Below, piece by piece: positions 24,952-34,682 of a stretch of 64,000 nt of DNA; the stretch's first letter is position 1, and each line of letters opens with the position of its first letter. The notes beneath the pieces are model-generated. The model made no database searches. It was not told the origin of the DNA and saw only the letters and a list, made by a program, of their open reading frames with translations. Both the position numbers and the translations under genes were made by a program. Source of the stretch: Ruminococcaceae bacterium BL-6 (lineage in GTDB: Bacteria; Bacillota; Clostridia; Oscillospirales; Acutalibacteraceae); assembly GCA_902810075.1 (NCBI GenBank), contig LR778135.1:1178001-1242000 (forward strand). The letters run 5' to 3'.

Positions 24952-25134
24952 GTCAACCTCCTGGTATGATTATAGGAGAACACTTGTGAAACACTAAGGT
25001 AGAGGTGACACAAGTGGAAAACTACCGAAAATCTGCACATAGTACGTACGATATAAAATATCATCTGGTATGGATAACGAAATATCGCAAAGCTGTGTTG
25101 ACAGGAAAGATCGCCCAAAGGACGAGAGAACTAA

Positions 25135-25960
25135 GAAGTTGTATTCACAAGCGAAGATATGATAAAATGAGCATATGAAAAAAGATGAAAAGCGAAGGCA
25201 GGGATACCCAAGCGACCTGACCGACAAACAATGGGCAGAGATAGAACCACTATATTCTGGGTTAAGAGAATATAAGTGGTCAAAACGCGAGTTGACGGAT
25301 GCCGTTTTGTATTTTGTCAAAACAGGCTGTCAATGGCGTCATTTACCGCATGACTTTCCACCCTATTCAACAGTACACAGTTTCTATCGGCGCGCTCGGA
25401 TCAGCGGCCTTTGGAATAGAATATTGCAACATATGGTGGTAAAGACGCGTGAAGATGCGGGCCGAAAAGCAGAACCGAGCTATGGAATTATCGACTCTCA
25501 AAGTGTCAAGACTGTAGCCGCAAGCGAGAAACGCGGTATTGACGGAGGGAAAAAACGAAAGGACGCAAGCGGCACATCGTCGTAGACGTGATGGGAAATC
25601 TGCTTGCAGTCGTCGTCCATGCGGCGAATATTCATGACACGAAGTCGGGCATTGAACCGGCAAAACTTGCTTTTAAGCGCTACTCATCCATCCAAAGATT
25701 CTGCGCTGACGCGGGATATCGCGGTACTTTTGTTCTTGATGTGGATAAGGCCCTTGGCCTTGGCGTGGACATTTCGGAAAAAATCAAACCGCACCAGTGG
25801 GAAAAGCTTCCCTGGCGTTGGGTGGTTGAGCGTACCTTTAGTTGGCTGAATAACTCCCGTCGTCTCAGCAAGGATTATGAAATTACTACCGATTCTGCTG
25901 AAACTATCGTTAAAATCTCTCACTTTCATACACTGCTTAAACGCTTGTGAATACAGGCTC
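25135..25960 (+). mobile_element. IS5-family element (IS427/ISL2-like), 826 bp
   Basis: Terminal inverted repeats of 19 bp with 3 mismatches (GAAGTTGTATTCACAAGCG at the left; the right end in reverse complement starts GAGCCTGTATTCACAAGCG). A 3-bp target duplication, TAA, lies at 25132-25134 and 25961-25963. Length, ends and the two-frame transposase match compact IS5-family members. Confidence 0.9.
25175..25950 (+). CDS. IS5-family DDE transposase made by programmed -1 frameshift
   Basis: ORF A (25175-25585) holds the N-terminal DUF4096-like domain (LTDKQWAEIEPLY; TGCQWRHLPHDFPPYSTVHS) and the first catalytic Asp in GIIDSQSVK. The A AAA AAC heptamer at 25550-25556 lets ribosomes slip back one base into the frame of ORF B, giving GKKTKGRKRHIVVDVMGNLL across the junction. 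ORF B supplies the second Asp (ADAGYRGTF) and the Glu (ERTFSWLNNSRRLSKDYE). All three acidic residues are present, so the enzyme may be active. Confidence 0.88.
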
Positions 25961-26418
25961 TAATACGGATTACATGCAGCAGCAATGAGGTGGAAATATT
26001 GGCAGGGCATGTAGGGAAAGATCATATCCATCTTCTTGTATCAGTCCCCCCACATCTTTCTGCGAGTAAATTGGTTCAATATCTAAAAGGGAATACCTCG
26101 CGAAAGTTGCAGATGGAGTATAAAGAATTGAACAAAGAATATTGGGGGCGGCACCTTTGGGCAAGAGGATATTTCGTAGCAAGCAGTGGAAATGTGACAG
26201 ATGAAATAATTGCACAGTACATTCAGAATCAAGATTTGGAAGAGAATATGAAAAGCGATAATTTCGAGATCGGCAATCTTTAGGCGGCTTTAGCCGCTAT
26301 CGAACCTACCGGCTTTCAGCCGGTAGTGATTCAGTTTTTTGCCAGGGCAATCTTGTCCGCAATTTTTCTTTGATGGTTGACATAATTGAAAAACAAAAAA
26401 GGGCGGGGATAAACATAG

Positions 26419-26808
26419 ATGACTGCATACGATAAATTGGCGGAAATAATAACCGGGAGAAAAGCGTCCTGGATTCTGCTGTTGATATTTAATCTATATT
26501 TGGCGCTTGCTTATCTGGACGTCACTGGTCCCGAACTGACAGACTTTACTGTTTTGATCATCTATTTTTTCTTAATTATTATTATGAGTGGTAGAATCAA
26601 GATTAACAAGAAAAAATTTCTGCCCTATTATTTGGATCTCATTGTTTTAATAACAGCTCTTATTTTGATCATTTTCCCCTATATTTTCCCTGACGATTGC
26701 TCCTCTGTTTTTGCTGGCAAGCGGCTGCTTTATACCTACCCCATTTATTTTGCTTTGATTACGATAGAAGTCGCTCTTCTCAGAAATGTGATCCATTCAT
26801 ATGTATAA
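26419..26808 (+). CDS. Small membrane protein, unknown function
   Basis: 129 residues with about four predicted helices (about 16-34, 40-58, 70-92 and 102-120). The N-terminus, MTAYDKLAEIITGRKASWIL, is polar then hydrophobic. The start follows AAAAAAGGGCGGGG. AT-rich like the island. Not recognised. Confidence 0.45.
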   Translation: MTAYDKLAEIITGRKASWILLLIFNLYLALAYLDVTGPELTDFTVLIIYFFLIIIMSGRIKINKKKFLPYYLDLIVLITALILIIFPYIFPDDCSSVFAGKRLLYTYPIYFALITIEVALLRNVIHSYV

Positions 26809-26864
26809 AAAATACGGATTGCTGCCGTAATCGTAGATTCGCTATTTATATCACCCGGCAAAAC

Positions 26865-26910
26865 AAGCGCGCATGGAATTCCGACAATTGGCGGAATTCC
26901 ATGCGCGCTT
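26865..26910. repeat. Perfect 19-bp inverted repeat
   Basis: AAGCGCGCATGGAATTCCG pairs with its exact reverse complement across an 8-nt spacer. No T-run follows, so it is not a standard terminator, though it could end transcription of the gene at 26419. Confidence 0.7.
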
Positions 26911-26941
26911 AAATCCATTCACAGTTCAGGCAGGCAATCGA

Positions 26942-27079
26942 CTATTTCGAATTCTGATCGTTGTAATGGTTCAATGCCCTCATCATCTTAAATCCGACGA
27001 TAATAATGACAAGATCGGTGAAAATTCTCAAACAGGACTCGATTCCTGTAATGGCAGGCAGTCACATAAAAGCGGTCAT
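26942..27079 (-). pseudogene. Possible broken small membrane peptide gene
   Basis: On the reverse strand AAAGGGAGTG precedes ATG 27079, but the frame MTAFM stops at a TGA (27064-27062). It then continues open as LPAITGIESCLRIFTDLVII and ends at 26942. The hydrophobic stretch suggests a small membrane peptide. It may be degenerate or chance. Confidence 0.2.
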
Positions 27080-27619
27080 TCGTTTCACTCCCTTTCGTCA
27101 CGGTTATCCGTATCTATAAAAAATGCCGGCAGTCGGCATAACGGCCGTTAGAACCGGAGATATTCCAATTTTGGATTCCTACAGGGGGATTTTTTATCAG
27201 TATAGCAGTATGATGGGTGAAAATACAAGATCAATTTGGCAAGATCGATCAGTTTTGTATTTTGTGCACCAGCCAAATGTCAGCCGGAGCCGTTCAAAAT
27301 GAAAAGCAGGCGGATTTTTTTGGATTTCCGCAGGAAGATAAAAATCGCTGCAGACCCGGATTTCGACTGGGATTTGCAGAATTTTTCCATTTGCCGCGGC
27401 CGTTGGGCCGTGCGCTGTGGATGCCGATGAGTCTCCCTGACTTTATATTCCTGCCTGATAATGATTTACTTTATCGGAATATTATTGTATATTATTTACA
27501 AAGGGCTTTGCGAATCATATGCAAAGCTGTTTTATGGCCGGCGTCTTTTCGTGCGATCATTGGGATTACGGCGCGGAAAAGGCCGCCGGTCCACTGTAAA
27601 TTTATCTTGGGGGAATATT

Positions 27620-29245
27620 ATGTACCGCGTTTTTCTGGTGGAGGATGAACAGCTGATCCGGGAAGGGATCAGGCAGCTGGTGGAGTGGGAGGAATACGGC
27701 TTCAAGTTTGTCGGGGAAGCTTCCGACGGCGAGCTGGCCTGGCCTTTGATCCAAAAAAAGAAGCCGGATATCGTCATCACGGATATCCGGATGCCTTTTA
27801 TGGATGGGCTGTCCCTCAGCAGGCTGATCAAGAAAGAGTTTCCGGACACGATCATCATCATTTTAAGCGGCTACGACGATTTCAGCTATGCGAAAGAGGC
27901 GATCGAGATCGGCGTCAACCAATATCTTCTGAAACCGCTTTCCAAGGATCAGCTGGTCGGCGTTTTACAGGAGGTCAAAAAGAAAAAGGATGAAATGACG
28001 CGGCTGGAGCAGTACCATGCCCAGTTCAGCAAAGAGATCCAGGAATATCTCTCCTCGTCGCGCCGCTCCCTTTTCGATCTTCTGGTTTCGGGGAAGGCTC
28101 CGGTCTCCCGGATTCTGGACAGGGCGGAAAAAATAGGGATCGACCTTTCCGCCGTGTCGTACAACATCGTCCTGCTGATGCTGGAGGAGGACCCCCTTCA
28201 CGACAGCTACACCTCCTCGTCGGCCGATATCCAGGAAAAAATCGAGAGAAGCTTCTCGGAAAATGAAAACATCATCCTTTTCAGCGCGGGGATCGATCTG
28301 ACCGCTTTCTTCCTCAAAGCGGAGAAGGACAGAATCGAGGAGATCACCGGTGCCTGCGTGAAAAAGCTGGAATCGATCTGCGGTGCGGCGGAGCAGTCCG
28401 CCCGCTGGGCGGTGACGGCCGGCGATCCGGTTGCCCGTCTCAGCAGCATTCCCGAATGTTACCATGCCGCCCGCAAAACGCTTTTCCGGCGGCTTTTTTC
28501 CGTCAAGGGGAGCGGGGAATCGCCTTTGGAGGATCAGCGGCTCTTTCCAAGACCTTCCGATCCCCTGCTGGATTTCGATCCCAACGATCTGGATGCCAGC
28601 AAAACGGACCAGCAGATCATCAGGAAGTTTCTGACAAACGGCAAGCTGGACGACGTCGATGCGTTTACGGAAGAATATTTTAAAAGCTTCGGGCCGACCG
28701 GAATCAGCTCCACCCTGTTCCGGCATTATATCCTGTTGAACATCCAGTTTACCGTCAGCGCCTTCTGGGAGAGTCTGGGGAAAGAAAAATTTACGTTTGC
28801 CGGACATCCCGGCCTTCAGCAGGAGCTGAAAAAAGCGGTCGCCTCTCTGGATGGAGCCGAAAGCTATGTTTCCGCGCTCTTGAAGGAAATCATCCGTTAC
28901 CGGGACAACGTGGTTACCAACCGCTACCACGAGATGATGTCAGAAGTCCTTCTTTACATCGGCGAACACTATTCCGACCCGGAGATCGGCCTGAACATGG
29001 TGGCAAAGGTGGCCAACGTCAGCGCCACGCATTTCAGCGCGGTGTTCAGCCAGCAGACCGGGAAGACGTTTGTGGAATACCTGACGGAAGTCCGGATGAA
29101 AAAAGCAAAGGAGCTGCTGCGCTGCACCAATAAAAGCAGCAGCTCCATCGCCCGGGAGGTGGGGTATAACGACCCCCACTACTTCAGCTTTTTGTTCAAA
29201 AAGGTGAATGGCGTTTCTCCCCGGGATTACCGAAACGGAAAGTGA
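27620..29245 (+). CDS. YesN-type response regulator with AraC DNA-binding domain
   Basis: 541 residues. An N-terminal receiver domain has VFLVEDEQLIREG, the phospho-accepting Asp55 in IVITDIRMPFMDG, and the LLKPLS lysine at about 105. A long middle linker follows, then a C-terminal AraC domain (about 440-541) with two helix-turn-helix motifs (VAKVANVSATHFSAVFSQQ; SIAREVGYNDPHYFSFLFKK). It forms a two-component pair with the kinase next door; the sugar transporter and ara genes downstream are its likely targets. The start is ATG 27620 (MYRVFLVEDE) after GGGGGAAT, not the far-upstream in-frame starts. Confidence 0.9.
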   Translation: MYRVFLVEDEQLIREGIRQLVEWEEYGFKFVGEASDGELAWPLIQKKKPDIVITDIRMPFMDGLSLSRLIKKEFPDTIIIILSGYDDFSYAKEAIEIGVNQYLLKPLSKDQLVGVLQEVKKKKDEMTRLEQYHAQFSKEIQEYLSSSRRSLFDLLVSGKAPVSRILDRAEKIGIDLSAVSYNIVLLMLEEDPLHDSYTSSSADIQEKIERSFSENENIILFSAGIDLTAFFLKAEKDRIEEITGACVKKLESICGAAEQSARWAVTAGDPVARLSSIPECYHAARKTLFRRLFSVKGSGESPLEDQRLFPRPSDPLLDFDPNDLDASKTDQQIIRKFLTNGKLDDVDAFTEEYFKSFGPTGISSTLFRHYILLNIQFTVSAFWESLGKEKFTFAGHPGLQQELKKAVASLDGAESYVSALLKEIIRYRDNVVTNRYHEMMSEVLLYIGEHYSDPEIGLNMVAKVANVSATHFSAVFSQQTGKTFVEYLTEVRMKKAKELLRCTNKSSSSIAREVGYNDPHYFSFLFKKVNGVSPRDYRNGK

Positions 29246-29253
29246 GAAAAGCC

Positions 29254-30696
29254 ATGATACCGATCCATTTCAATCCATTCCGCAGAAAAAACACACCGGA
29301 CATGCTCAAAAAGCAGATCAAAAAATTACTGATGGGAATGATGATCGGGTTCCTTGTGATCATCGCGTTCCTGTTTTTCATGCTGGTGCTTTTCAACCGC
29401 GAATACAAGGATTCCCTTCAGAACGCCAATACCGCGGCGGGCTTTAACAACGAGTTCAAGAAAAAGCTGGATCTGGACATGTATTACTATGTCGTGGGGC
29501 CCAGACAGGATCAGAAGCTCCCTCTGGAAGAGGTGGACAAAGCCGAGAAAGTCCTGCAGCGCCTGATGAAAACCACAGTGCAGTCGGACAACCGGTGGCG
29601 CATCAAGTCCATGCTGAACCTGTGCGGCCGCCTGCGGGAGTGCATGATAGCGATCTCCGCCACCCACGGCTACGACGCCCGCATGGAGCAGCTGGAAAAC
29701 AACATCTATATCATCACCTCGCTGATCGAAACCTATATGCACGATTACATCTATAACGAGATCAAGTTGCTGTCCGCGCTTCAGCAGGAAATCAATCACC
29801 GCGTTTTTGTCATGATCGTCGTCACGGTCATCGTCTCCATCAGCATGATCCTGCTGATCCTGCTTTACGCTCTGCGCTTTACCCGGCATATCACAAAACC
29901 CATCGACCAGCTTTGCGAAAAGGCGAAAAATCTGGGGAACGGGCAGTTCCATGTGGAGCCCGTTCAGACAAGCAACGTGGAGATCAAAACGCTGGACGAC
30001 GGCTTTAACGAGATGGCGGGCAGAATCCAGTCCCTGCTGAACCGAATCAAAACGGAGCAGATGATCCTGCGGCGGACCGAACTGGAGCTTTTGCAGGCGC
30101 AGATCAATCCCCATTTCCTATACAATACCTTTGACTCCATCATCTGGCTCGCGGAGACCCAGCGGAACAAAGAGGTCATTCAGATGGTCACCAGCCTTTC
30201 CGGCTTTTTCCGCAACTCCCTGAGCAAAGGGAAGGACGTGATCACGATAGAGACCGAAAAGAAGCAGGTCTGCAGCTATCTGGAAATTCAGAAGATCCGG
30301 TACAGCGATATTCTGGATTACGAGATCGATATTCCCCCTTCGCTCCTGTCCTGCTCCATTCCCAAGCTCACCCTTCAGCCTCTGGTGGAAAACGCCATTT
30401 ACCATGGGATCAAGTATAAGCGCGCCAAAGGGAAAATCCTGATCCGCGGCAGGGAGGACGGCGGGGATATCGTGATTTCCGTCGAGGACGACGGGATCGG
30501 GATGACCGAAGAGCAGCTCCGGTCGCTGCGCGAGAAAATCGATACGAACTCCTCTGCGGGCTTCGGGCTTTCCAATGTGCAGAAGCGGCTCCGTCTGTAT
30601 TGCGGGGAACCGTACGGCCTGTCGTTTGAAAGCACGAAAAATCAGGGGACAACCGTGCTGGTACGCATTCCGAAACAGAATCAACTTCCATCGTAA
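29254..30696 (+). CDS. YesM-type sensor histidine kinase
   Basis: 480 residues. Two membrane helices (about 28-50 and 185-208) flank an extracellular sensor; a HAMP domain (ITKPIDQLCEKAKNLGNG) follows. The His_kinase domain has the phospho-acceptor His287 in QINPHFLYNTFDSI and a HATPase domain with LVENAIYHGIKYK and VEDDGIGM. It probably senses a sugar or a binding-protein complex and phosphorylates the YesN-type partner. GTG 29242 overlaps the previous stop and is an alternative start; ATG 29254 fits the spacing from GGAAAGTGAG better. Confidence 0.9.
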   Translation: MIPIHFNPFRRKNTPDMLKKQIKKLLMGMMIGFLVIIAFLFFMLVLFNREYKDSLQNANTAAGFNNEFKKKLDLDMYYYVVGPRQDQKLPLEEVDKAEKVLQRLMKTTVQSDNRWRIKSMLNLCGRLRECMIAISATHGYDARMEQLENNIYIITSLIETYMHDYIYNEIKLLSALQQEINHRVFVMIVVTVIVSISMILLILLYALRFTRHITKPIDQLCEKAKNLGNGQFHVEPVQTSNVEIKTLDDGFNEMAGRIQSLLNRIKTEQMILRRTELELLQAQINPHFLYNTFDSIIWLAETQRNKEVIQMVTSLSGFFRNSLSKGKDVITIETEKKQVCSYLEIQKIRYSDILDYEIDIPPSLLSCSIPKLTLQPLVENAIYHGIKYKRAKGKILIRGREDGGDIVISVEDDGIGMTEEQLRSLREKIDTNSSAGFGLSNVQKRLRLYCGEPYGLSFESTKNQGTTVLVRIPKQNQLPS

Positions 30697-30947
30697 AAAA
30701 ATGAACTTTATTTTTAATTTTGAGGCCGGGCTTTAAAAAGTAGAACAAAACGCATAAAAAACTCCATGGCTTTCCCATTTGTCTTTCAGTATAATGAAAC
30801 CAGAGGCAACAAAGGCCGCCTTGCGGCAGTTCCATTTTGAACTGCGGGACGAAAGGTACTTCTCCGCCGCAGGGGGAAAAGTATGGAATCGGCCTGCCGT
30901 TCCACTGGAAGTGCCGGAGTTTTTCAACATGATGGGAGGAGAAATAC

Positions 30948-31970
30948 ATGAAAAAGTTAATGTCCGTTCTGTTGGCTGTGGTAATGTCGCTGAGCCTTGC
31001 GGCCTGCGGCGGGGGTGCGGCCGGCAACGGGAGCGAAAGCTCGGGCGCGGGTGCGAACACCGGCAGCGGCGGAGGGTCGAGCGACCTGATCGTCGTGGGC
31101 TTTTCCCAGGTGGGCGCCGAGTCCGACTGGCGCACGGCCAACACGAAATCCATGAAGGATACCTTTGTGGAATCCAAGGGCTACAAGCTCATTTTCGACG
31201 ACGCGCAGCAGAAGCAGGAAAACCAGATCACGGCCATCCGCAACTTCATCCAGCAGGAAGTGGATTATATCGTTCTTGCGCCGGTCACGGAAACAGGCTG
31301 GGATACCGTTTTGCAGGAGGCCAAGGACGCGGGCATTCCGGTCATCATCGTGGACCGTATGATCGACGTTTCGGATGACAGCCTGTTTACCTGCTGGGTC
31401 GGCTCCGATTTCCGCAAAGAAGGCGACAAAGCCGTTGCCTGGATGGAAAAGCAGCTGAAGGATAAGGATAAGGTGAACATCGTCCACCTTCAGGGCACCA
31501 TCGGCTCTTCCGCGCAGATCGGCCGCACCGAGGGCCTGGAAGCGGGGGTCAAAGCCAATCAGAACTGGAAGCTGGTCGCTCAGCAGACCGGAGAGTTCAC
31601 GCAGGCCAAAGGCCAGGAGGTCATGGAAAGCATCCTCAAGCAGAACGACGATATCGATGTCGTCTATTGTGAAAACGACAATATGGCCTTCGGAGCCATC
31701 GACGCCATTGAAGCCGCCGGCAAGAAGGCCGGGAAAGACGGCGACATCACCGTTATCTCGTTCGACTCCACCAGGGCGGGCCTCAAGGCCGCTTTGGAAG
31801 GGAAAATCAACTACAACGTGGAATGCAACCCGCTGCACGGCCCCAGGGTTGAGGCGATCATCAAGGAGCTGGAAGCCGGGAAAACCCCTGAGAAGCTGGC
31901 CTATGTAGATGAGACCACTTTCGACACAGCCACCATTACCCAGGATGTCATTGATAAAAGGGCCTATTGA
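30948..31970 (+). CDS. Sugar ABC transporter substrate-binding lipoprotein (YtfQ-type)
   Basis: 340 residues. Signal peptide with lipobox SLAAC (Cys20), a Gly/Ser-rich tether, then a type I periplasmic-binding fold: IVVGFSQVGAESDWRTANTK, VDYIVLAPVTETGWDTVL, VIIVDRMI, CENDNMAFGAIDAIEAAGKK and VISFDSTRAGLKAALEGKI. The sequence is close to YtfQ, which binds galactofuranose or arabinofuranose. With araA and araD downstream, L-arabinose or an arabinose oligomer is the likely substrate here. ATG start after GGGAGGAG. Confidence 0.88.
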   Translation: MKKLMSVLLAVVMSLSLAACGGGAAGNGSESSGAGANTGSGGGSSDLIVVGFSQVGAESDWRTANTKSMKDTFVESKGYKLIFDDAQQKQENQITAIRNFIQQEVDYIVLAPVTETGWDTVLQEAKDAGIPVIIVDRMIDVSDDSLFTCWVGSDFRKEGDKAVAWMEKQLKDKDKVNIVHLQGTIGSSAQIGRTEGLEAGVKANQNWKLVAQQTGEFTQAKGQEVMESILKQNDDIDVVYCENDNMAFGAIDAIEAAGKKAGKDGDITVISFDSTRAGLKAALEGKINYNVECNPLHGPRVEAIIKELEAGKTPEKLAYVDETTFDTATITQDVIDKRAY

Positions 31971-32083
31971 TCCTGTGTGATGGAATAGAAGTCTTTTGTG
32001 TGGTGCGGAGCATCCGGAACAACGTCTCCGGACGCCCGCGCCTATTTTATACCGTTTCATGTATTCCGAAAGCAGGTGTATCG

Positions 32084-33610
32084 ATGGAAGAAACGATTAT
32101 TTTAGCAATGCGCGGAATCACAAAGCTCTTTCAGGGGGTAAAGGCGCTTCAAAATGTGGATTTTACATTGCGCAAGGGGGAAATTCACGCTCTGATGGGA
32201 GAAAACGGCGCGGGAAAATCCACGCTGATCAAGGTGCTGACCGGCGTATATCCGATGGACGGCGGCGAGATCCGTCTCGGCGGAAAGGAACAGGCGGTGA
32301 CCATCCGCTCCCCGCAGGAGGCGCAGCGCAGGGGCATCAGCACGGTGTATCAGGAGATCAACCTGTGCCCGAACCTGAGCGTGGCGGAAAACCTTTTTAT
32401 CGACCGGGAGCCGCGCAGGTTCGGCATGATCGACTGGAAAAAGATGAACCAGCGTTCCGGCGCCCTGCTGAAAAGCCTCGACATCGGGGTGGAGCCGACG
32501 CGCCAGCTGGGGGACTGTTCCATTGCCGTTCAGCAGATGATCGCCATCGCGCGGGCGGTGGATATGCAGTGCAGGGTGCTGATTCTGGATGAGCCGACTT
32601 CCTCTCTGGATGACGATGAGGTGGAAAAGCTGTTTCAGCTGATGCGGCGCCTGAAGGAACAGGGCGTGGGGATCATCTTCGTCACTCATTTTCTGGAGCA
32701 GGTGTACGCCGTCTGCGACCGGATCACGGTGCTGCGCAACGGCGAGCTGGTGGGGGAATACCCGACCGCCGAGCTGCCCCGGCTGAAGCTGGTGGCTAAA
32801 ATGATGGGAAAGGATTTCGACGATCTCGCCGAAATCGAATCCCTGAAAGAAGTCAAGAAGGAGCACGAAGGCGAAACCCCCTTTCTGGAGGCGGAAGGCC
32901 TTTCCAGCCGGTACATCAAGCCGTTCAGCCTGCAAATCCATAAGGGCGAAGTCATGGGCTTCACCGGCCTGCTCGGCTCCGGGCGCAGCGAGCTGGTGCG
33001 CACCGTTTACGGCGCGGATAAGCCGGTCGCGGGCACGCTGAAGCTGAACGGCAGGCCGGTCAGGATCGACGCGCCGCTGAACGCGATGATGAAGGGCATG
33101 GCGTATCTGCCCGAGGACCGCAAACGGGACGGCATTTTTGCCGACCTGTCCGTCCGGGAAAACATCATCATCGCGCTTCAGGCAAAACGCGGGCCTTTCC
33201 GTCCGATGAAGCGCAAAGAGATGCAGGAATCCGCAGACAGGTATATCGATCTGCTGCAGATCAAAACCGCCGGCCGGGAGATCCCCGTCAGAAGCCTTTC
33301 CGGCGGCAATCAGCAAAAGGTCGTGATCGCCCGCTGGCTGCTCACCGACCCGGAGTTCCTGATTCTGGATGAGCCGACCAGGGGGATCGATATCGGAACC
33401 AAGACGGAAATCCAGAAGCTGATTTTACAGCTGGCGGAAAAGGGGATGAGCATCGCCTTCATTTCTTCCGAAATAGAAGAGATGCTGCGCACCTGTTCGC
33501 ATATGGTCGTCATGCGCGACCGTCAGATCGTCGGGGAGCTGACGGGGGACGACCTGACACAGGATAAGATCATGCATGTCATCGCGGGAGGTGAGACGGC
33601 AAATGGCTAG
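32084..33610 (+). CDS. Sugar ABC transporter ATP-binding protein, double ATPase (YtfR-type)
   Basis: 508 residues with two ABC cassettes. The first has Walker A GENGAGKST and Walker B LILDEPTSSLDD; its signature is a weak GDCSIAVQQM. The second has a degenerate Walker A (TGLLGSGRSEL) and a canonical signature LSGGNQQKV with FLILDEPTRGIDIG. This asymmetry is normal for sugar importers of the RbsA/YtfR class. The start is ATG 32084 (MEETIILAMRG), not the upstream in-frame codons. Its stop overlaps the first permease by 8 bp. Confidence 0.92.
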   Translation: MEETIILAMRGITKLFQGVKALQNVDFTLRKGEIHALMGENGAGKSTLIKVLTGVYPMDGGEIRLGGKEQAVTIRSPQEAQRRGISTVYQEINLCPNLSVAENLFIDREPRRFGMIDWKKMNQRSGALLKSLDIGVEPTRQLGDCSIAVQQMIAIARAVDMQCRVLILDEPTSSLDDDEVEKLFQLMRRLKEQGVGIIFVTHFLEQVYAVCDRITVLRNGELVGEYPTAELPRLKLVAKMMGKDFDDLAEIESLKEVKKEHEGETPFLEAEGLSSRYIKPFSLQIHKGEVMGFTGLLGSGRSELVRTVYGADKPVAGTLKLNGRPVRIDAPLNAMMKGMAYLPEDRKRDGIFADLSVRENIIIALQAKRGPFRPMKRKEMQESADRYIDLLQIKTAGREIPVRSLSGGNQQKVVIARWLLTDPEFLILDEPTRGIDIGTKTEIQKLILQLAEKGMSIAFISSEIEEMLRTCSHMVVMRDRQIVGELTGDDLTQDKIMHVIAGGETANG

Positions 33611-34682
33611 TCAAAAGGCGTCCTTATTCAAAAGAATCACAAAGCACCATCTCTTTTTCCCTCTCGTCTGTCTGGCTGTCGTGCTTTTGGCAAACGTGAT
33701 CAAAACGCCCGACTTTTTTGTGGTGTCCATCAACGGCGGCGTGCTGTATGGCTATGTGGTGGATGTCGTCAACCGGGCTTCCGAGCTCGTGATCCTGGCG
33801 ATCGGCATGACGCTCGTGTCGGCGGCTTCCGGCGGCCAGGACATCAGCGTCGGCGCCGTCATGGCGGTGGCGGCGGCCGTCTGCTGCGAGATCCTTTCGG
33901 GGGGAGCGGTATCGACAGGCGCTTTTCAGAATCCCCTGATCCTGGCGGTTCTGGCCGCGCTGCTCGTGTCGGCGCTGTGCGGGGCTTTCAACGGTGTTCT
34001 GGTCGCCAGGCTGAAGATTCAGCCGATGGTGGCCACCCTGATTTTGTTTACCGCCGGCCGGGGGATCGCCCAGCTCATCACAAAAGGGCAGATCACCTAT
34101 GTCCGCGTGGAATCCTATAAGATCGCGGGCGGCTATATTCCCGGATGTCCCATTCCGACCCCCATCTTTTTCGCGGCCGGAACGGTGGCGCTCGTCATGC
34201 TGGTGATGAAATTCACCACGCTGAAGCTGTATGTGGAGGGCGTCGGGATCAACAGCAGCGCCGCGCGGATCGTGGGTCTGAACTCCGTGCGCATCCAATT
34301 CGTCACCTATGTCATCTGCGGCCTGCTGGCGGGTGTCGCCGGGCTCATCGCTTCCAGCCGGATCTATTCGGCGGATGCCAACAACATCGGCCTGTATTTG
34401 GAAATGGACGCCATTCTGGCGGTGGCCCTGGGAGGGAACCTTCTGAGCGGCGGAAAATTCAGCCTGATGGGCTCCGTGATCGGCGCCTATACCATACAGG
34501 CCCTGACCACCACTTTGTACGCGATGAACATTTCGTCCGACCAGCTTCCGGTTTACAAGGCGGTCGTCGTGGTGATTATCGTGGTGCTGCAGAGCCCGAA
34601 ATTCAACCAGTATTTCCGTTCTTTCAGGGAGAAGCTGCATCCGGGGAATTCCGTGAGCAGAAAGGAGGAGCCATCGTCATGA
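33603..34682 (+). CDS. Sugar ABC transporter permease (YtfT-type)
   Basis: 359 residues with about eight to ten membrane helices and the BPD_transp_2 pattern (GGQDISVGAVMAVAAAVCC; FNGVLVARLKIQPMVATLIL; GINSSAARIVGLNSVRIQF). It forms half of the import channel together with the next gene product. Translation is coupled to the ATPase gene by overlap, and the stop overlaps the next ATG. Confidence 0.9.
   Translation: MASQKASLFKRITKHHLFFPLVCLAVVLLANVIKTPDFFVVSINGGVLYGYVVDVVNRASELVILAIGMTLVSAASGGQDISVGAVMAVAAAVCCEILSGGAVSTGAFQNPLILAVLAALLVSALCGAFNGVLVARLKIQPMVATLILFTAGRGIAQLITKGQITYVRVESYKIAGGYIPGCPIPTPIFFAAGTVALVMLVMKFTTLKLYVEGVGINSSAARIVGLNSVRIQFVTYVICGLLAGVAGLIASSRIYSADANNIGLYLEMDAILAVALGGNLLSGGKFSLMGSVIGAYTIQALTTTLYAMNISSDQLPVYKAVVVVIIVVLQSPKFNQYFRSFREKLHPGNSVSRKEEPSS

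Larger units (their letters stand above)
25014..26283 (+). pseudogene. tnpA: IS200-type Y1 transposase TnpA, split by an IS
   Basis: The 5' part (25014-25134) encodes ENYRKSAHSTYDIKYHLVW and TKYRKAVLTG. The 3' part (25961-26283) encodes EILAGHVGKDHIHLLVSVPP (HUH motif HIH) and the catalytic Tyr region NVTDEIIAQYIQNQ. Removing the inserted element plus one TAA target copy gives 441 nt, one open frame of 146 codons reading RELIRITCSSNE across the junction. It is inactive while the insertion remains. Confidence 0.85.
24918..26333 (+). mobile_element. IS200/IS605-type element interrupted by an IS5-type element
   Basis: The left end has a small hairpin (CGCCTTAAGGCG, about 24930-24941) and the right end two more (GGCGGCTTTAGCCGC and ACCGGCTTTCAGCCGGT, about 26282-26326), ending near GATTCAG. 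Subterminal hairpins and a lone tnpA are typical of IS200. End points are approximate because these elements make no terminal inverted repeats or target duplications. Confidence 0.75.
26809..27619. other. 811-bp region with no confident gene
   Basis: Lies between the island and the YesN-type regulator. It contains a perfect palindrome (26865-26910), a possible broken small ORF on the reverse strand (26942-27079), and AT-rich DNA near 27450-27500 that may carry the promoter of the downstream regulator. ORFs here on the forward strand have no recognisable sequence. Confidence 0.5.

Noticed and set aside
27217..27648. 143-codon forward ORF before the YesN-type regulator
   Set aside because: No recognisable sequence, no ribosome-binding site, and it overlaps the supported start at 27620 in another frame.
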